Assembly (NCBI GenBank): GCA_030454085.1
Contig: JAKDJD010000073.1
Span: 1-7,262 of the forward strand
Direction: 5' to 3'
DNA: 7,262 nt
Source: Kocuria sp.
Lineage (GTDB): Bacteria; Actinomycetota; Actinomycetes; Actinomycetales; Micrococcaceae
This document shows, one piece after another, positions 5,622 to 7,262 of this stretch. The position numbers and the translations under genes were made by a program. The notes beneath the pieces were generated by a model. It worked only from the letters and a program-made list of their open reading frames with translations. It had not been told where the DNA came from and did not search any database. Within the stretch, counting starts at the first letter, position 1. Each line of letters begins with the position of its first letter.

Positions 5622-5834
5622 GCCGATTGAAATTCAGGTCGGCTTCCTTGGGGTGTTTGCTTAACCCCGCCGCGGCCCAAGGAACCTGTACACAGGACAA
5701 CCTTTGGCGGGGGCGAGGTGTTGGATGAGGGTTCTCTTCCTCACAAGACTCCGAGGGTAAGTGGTTTTGCTGACTGGGGTTCCTTGATGGATCTTGCACC
5801 AACCGCGCAGGCAAAGAGGAGAAACCCATTTCTC
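5622..5834 (+). ncRNA. Structured 5' leader with predicted pseudoknot, candidate cis-regulatory RNA
   Basis: Complementarities seen in order: GCCGA (5622-5626)/TCGGC (5639-5643); TTCCTTGGG (5644-5652)/CCCAAGGAA (5676-5684), 9 bp; CCTGT (5685-5689)/ACAGG (5692-5696); TGAGG (5726-5730)/CCTCA (5739-5743). The loop of the 9-bp stem contains CCCCGCC (5665-5671), which is perfectly complementary to GGCGGGG (5706-5712), so an H-type pseudoknot can form with the small CCTGT hairpin inside its long connecting loop. Just before the start codon, GAGAAA (5819-5824) pairs with TTTCTC (5829-5834) and overlaps the Shine-Dalgarno. The layout suggests a ligand- or protein-responsive leader controlling a cell-wall hydrolase. 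The conserved ydaO (c-di-AMP) blocks GGACCC and CAGCTAACC are absent. Pairing is read from sequence; function is inferred. Confidence 0.5.
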
Positions 5835-6920
5835 ATGGCTCAGCAAATCACTCGTGTTCGCCCAGTTACCCAGTCACACTTCTTCCGCAACACAGGAATC
5901 GGATTGGCGACTCTCGGAGCAGTCGCCGGATCCATGACTTCGGCGAACGCCTTCGCAACCGCAACACCGTCCACTACTACTCCTTCGACGCCTCAGGTCA
6001 CGCCGAGCCTGGCGCTGGCGACGTCACCGTCGGTCTCGCACGACTTCGTGTCTGCGCAGGCTTCCGGTCAGGCGGCACCGGCTGTCCAGCAGCAGGCGCC
6101 CGAACAGGCCGCTCCGACCACCTCCGTCCAGGCGCAGCCGACCGACAACACGGTTCAGGAACCGTGGGCGCAGCAGGCAACTGCCCAGGCCGCACCGGCT
6201 GAAGCTCCTGCGGCTCCGGAGACTGAGAATGCCACGATTCAACCCGCCGCGGACATCACTGCCGCCGAAGATGCGGCACCCGCCGTCGACGGTGGGGTGG
6301 CACCGTGGGACTCTGGCGCAGCTCAGCAGGATCCGGCTGCGCAGGCCCAGACCGAGGCGGTTGCTCCCGCCGCGGATGGCACTCAGGTGGCAGCCGATGG
6401 CACGATCCAAACGATTCCGGCCGTCGAGACCGACCCGCAGACCGCGGACGGTCAGGCTGTCGATCAGGCCCAGGTCGCGCCTGCGGACCAGGCTCAGTCG
6501 GCCGAGGCCTACAACGGCCAGGCGACTGAGGTCGAGCCCGCAGCGCAGACCGACGCCGTCACCGGCAGCCGTGCACAGGTCGTGCAGGACGCGATGGCGG
6601 GCGTGGGCGGTGCCTACGTCTGGGGCGGAAGCGACTACATGGCCTGGGATTGCTCAGGTTTTGTCTCTTATGTCTACGCGCAGTCCGGGGTCAACCTGGA
6701 TTCGTACACCTACAGCATGATGAACCAGCTGACCCCGACCGCGAATCCGCAGGCGGGCGACGTCGTCTTCACCAACAACTACGCGCACGTGGGGATCTAC
6801 TTGGGGGACGGGCAGATGGTTTCTGCTCTCAACCCGGAACAAGGAACCCAGGTCACTGCCGTTGATGGCGGCGGAATGATGACCGTGGACGGGTACTACT
6901 CGTCCCCGGCCCTCGGCTAA
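5835..6920 (+). CDS. Secreted NlpC/P60 peptidoglycan hydrolase with long Ala/Gln/Pro linker
   Basis: A 361-residue exported cell-wall enzyme, probably an endopeptidase cutting stem peptides of peptidoglycan. Residues 1-39 form a signal peptide: basic RVRPVTQSHFFRN, a hydrophobic TGIGLATLGAVAG core and an ANA cleavage site before Phe40. Residues about 41-244 are low-complexity Ala/Gln/Pro/Asp with isolated EPW (Trp111) and APW (Trp158) motifs and no recognised binding domain. Residues about 245-355 are the NlpC/P60 domain, with the nucleophile Cys273 in DCSGF and His318 in HVGIYLGDG. The third polar residue, usually His, Asn or Gln 12 positions later, falls on Ser330; Asn333 in SALNP may substitute. 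ATG at 5835 is chosen because it directly precedes the signal peptide and follows AGAGGAG at 5815-5821; in-frame starts at 5718 (GTG) and 5787 (ATG) would give an atypical extension. It has its own promoter and terminator. Confidence 0.9.
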   Translation: MAQQITRVRPVTQSHFFRNTGIGLATLGAVAGSMTSANAFATATPSTTTPSTPQVTPSLALATSPSVSHDFVSAQASGQAAPAVQQQAPEQAAPTTSVQAQPTDNTVQEPWAQQATAQAAPAEAPAAPETENATIQPAADITAAEDAAPAVDGGVAPWDSGAAQQDPAAQAQTEAVAPAADGTQVAADGTIQTIPAVETDPQTADGQAVDQAQVAPADQAQSAEAYNGQATEVEPAAQTDAVTGSRAQVVQDAMAGVGGAYVWGGSDYMAWDCSGFVSYVYAQSGVNLDSYTYSMMNQLTPTANPQAGDVVFTNNYAHVGIYLGDGQMVSALNPEQGTQVTAVDGGGMMTVDGYYSSPALG

Positions 6921-6947
6921 AACCATCGGAGGGCCCTTCAAGGGGCG

Positions 6948-7009
6948 GGGCCGGCTGGCGACCGGACGGGACTTCGATTTCCCGGACGGGCTCGGCAGCC
7001 GGCCCTTTT
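6948..7009 (+). terminator. Intrinsic terminator of the NlpC/P60 gene
   Basis: GGGCCGGCTG (6948-6957) pairs perfectly with CAGCCGGCCC (6996-7005) and is followed by TTTT (7006-7009). The 38-nt loop folds further through CGGGA (6967-6971)/TCCCG (6980-6984) and contains the 9-mer CCGGACGGG twice (6962-6970 and 6982-6990). It lies 27 bp after the stop codon. The long loop is unusual, but the stem and T-tract fit an intrinsic terminator. Confidence 0.8.
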
Positions 7010-7262
7010 CCGTGTCCAGATGGATGGGCAACGGCGCGACGTCGATGGCGCCTCTGCCTGGGTGGCGGAGGCTCCAGGGGTTGAGGGCCGGCGGGCGACG
7101 TCCTTGGGTCCCGGTGAGGGACTTGGCCGAATCGGGGAATCCCGTACGGTCTCGAACCGGACACAAAAAACCTGTGGCGGGGGGGCCCGGACGGGGGGCC
7201 CACCCCCCCCCAGTTAGGGAGCGAGGTGGCGAACACCAGGAAAAGAATGAAAAATTAAAGCT
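7010..7262. other. Right end without a recognised gene, homopolymer-rich
   Basis: No gene, tRNA or promoter is supported. Runs of A6 (7165-7170), G7 (7179-7185), G6 (7193-7198) and C9 (7203-7211) crowd a 50-bp stretch. G6 and C9 can form a hairpin that, read on the minus strand, has a T6 run further on, so it might be a terminator of a minus-strand gene to the right. The last 25 bases turn abruptly A-rich. Sequencing or assembly error at a contig end is equally possible. Confidence 0.4.

Noticed and set aside
5622..5834. ydaO/c-di-AMP riboswitch before the NlpC/P60 gene
   Set aside because: This was expected from gene type, but the conserved ydaO blocks (GGACCC, GGGGTGAATC, CAGCTAACC) are not present; reported as an unclassified structured leader instead.
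5718..5834. N-terminal extension of the NlpC/P60 protein from GTG 5718 or ATG 5787
   Set aside because: Neither start has a convincing ribosome binding site, and the extension would bury a standard signal peptide that begins cleanly at 5835.
7080..7165. tRNA-like T-arm on the minus strand (GGTTCGAGACC)
   Set aside because: The T-stem has a mismatch, and no matching acceptor stem, D-arm or anticodon arm could be found around it.

Overview
The window looks like chromosomal DNA of a high-GC Gram-positive bacterium (Actinobacteria, plausibly Micrococcales/Micrococcaceae). The evidence is the GC-rich coding sequence, a probable leaderless GTG start, a DUF3349 protein, a short cytoplasmic cyclophilin of the mycobacterial PpiA type, and an Ala/Gln/Pro-rich secreted NlpC/P60 protein. 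In many actinobacteria the cyclophilin and a following rhomboid gene lie near dnaA/gyrA, so the locus may be close to the replication origin; this is inference from gene order only. No mobile element, CRISPR array, tRNA or rRNA was recognised.

Layout. 1-433: no gene recognised; ends in a promoter with a PHO-box-like direct repeat. 434-2341 (+): a probable three-gene operon of a PiT phosphate transporter, a 98-residue two-span membrane protein and a DUF3349 protein. 2443-2477: a strong intrinsic terminator serving the minus-strand gene 2510-3391, which encodes a Lys/Ala-rich coiled-coil protein with one membrane span; a perfect 17-bp inverted repeat lies in its upstream region. 3604-5095 (+): a cyclophilin and a rhomboid protease with a Cys-rich N-terminus, separated by a strong hairpin. 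5096-5834: a long non-coding stretch holding a cluster of DnaA-box-like 9-mers, twin GTTAATAAC motifs, an AT-rich segment with an inverted repeat, a promoter and a roughly 213-nt structured leader. 5835-6920 (+): secreted NlpC/P60 cell-wall hydrolase, followed by an intrinsic terminator at 6948-7009. 7010-7262: no gene recognised; the end is full of homopolymers and may be poor-quality sequence.

How parts fit. The first operon is a phosphate uptake unit, probably induced by phosphate starvation. The cyclophilin and rhomboid are housekeeping protein-folding and membrane-proteolysis functions. The NlpC/P60 enzyme remodels peptidoglycan and appears to be under elaborate 5'-leader control. The most interesting element is that leader: a 9-bp hairpin whose loop can form 7 further pairs with downstream sequence (an H-type pseudoknot), plus a small hairpin touching the Shine-Dalgarno and abutting the start codon. 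I do not recognise it as a known riboswitch class, and it lacks the ydaO (c-di-AMP) signatures usual for this gene type.
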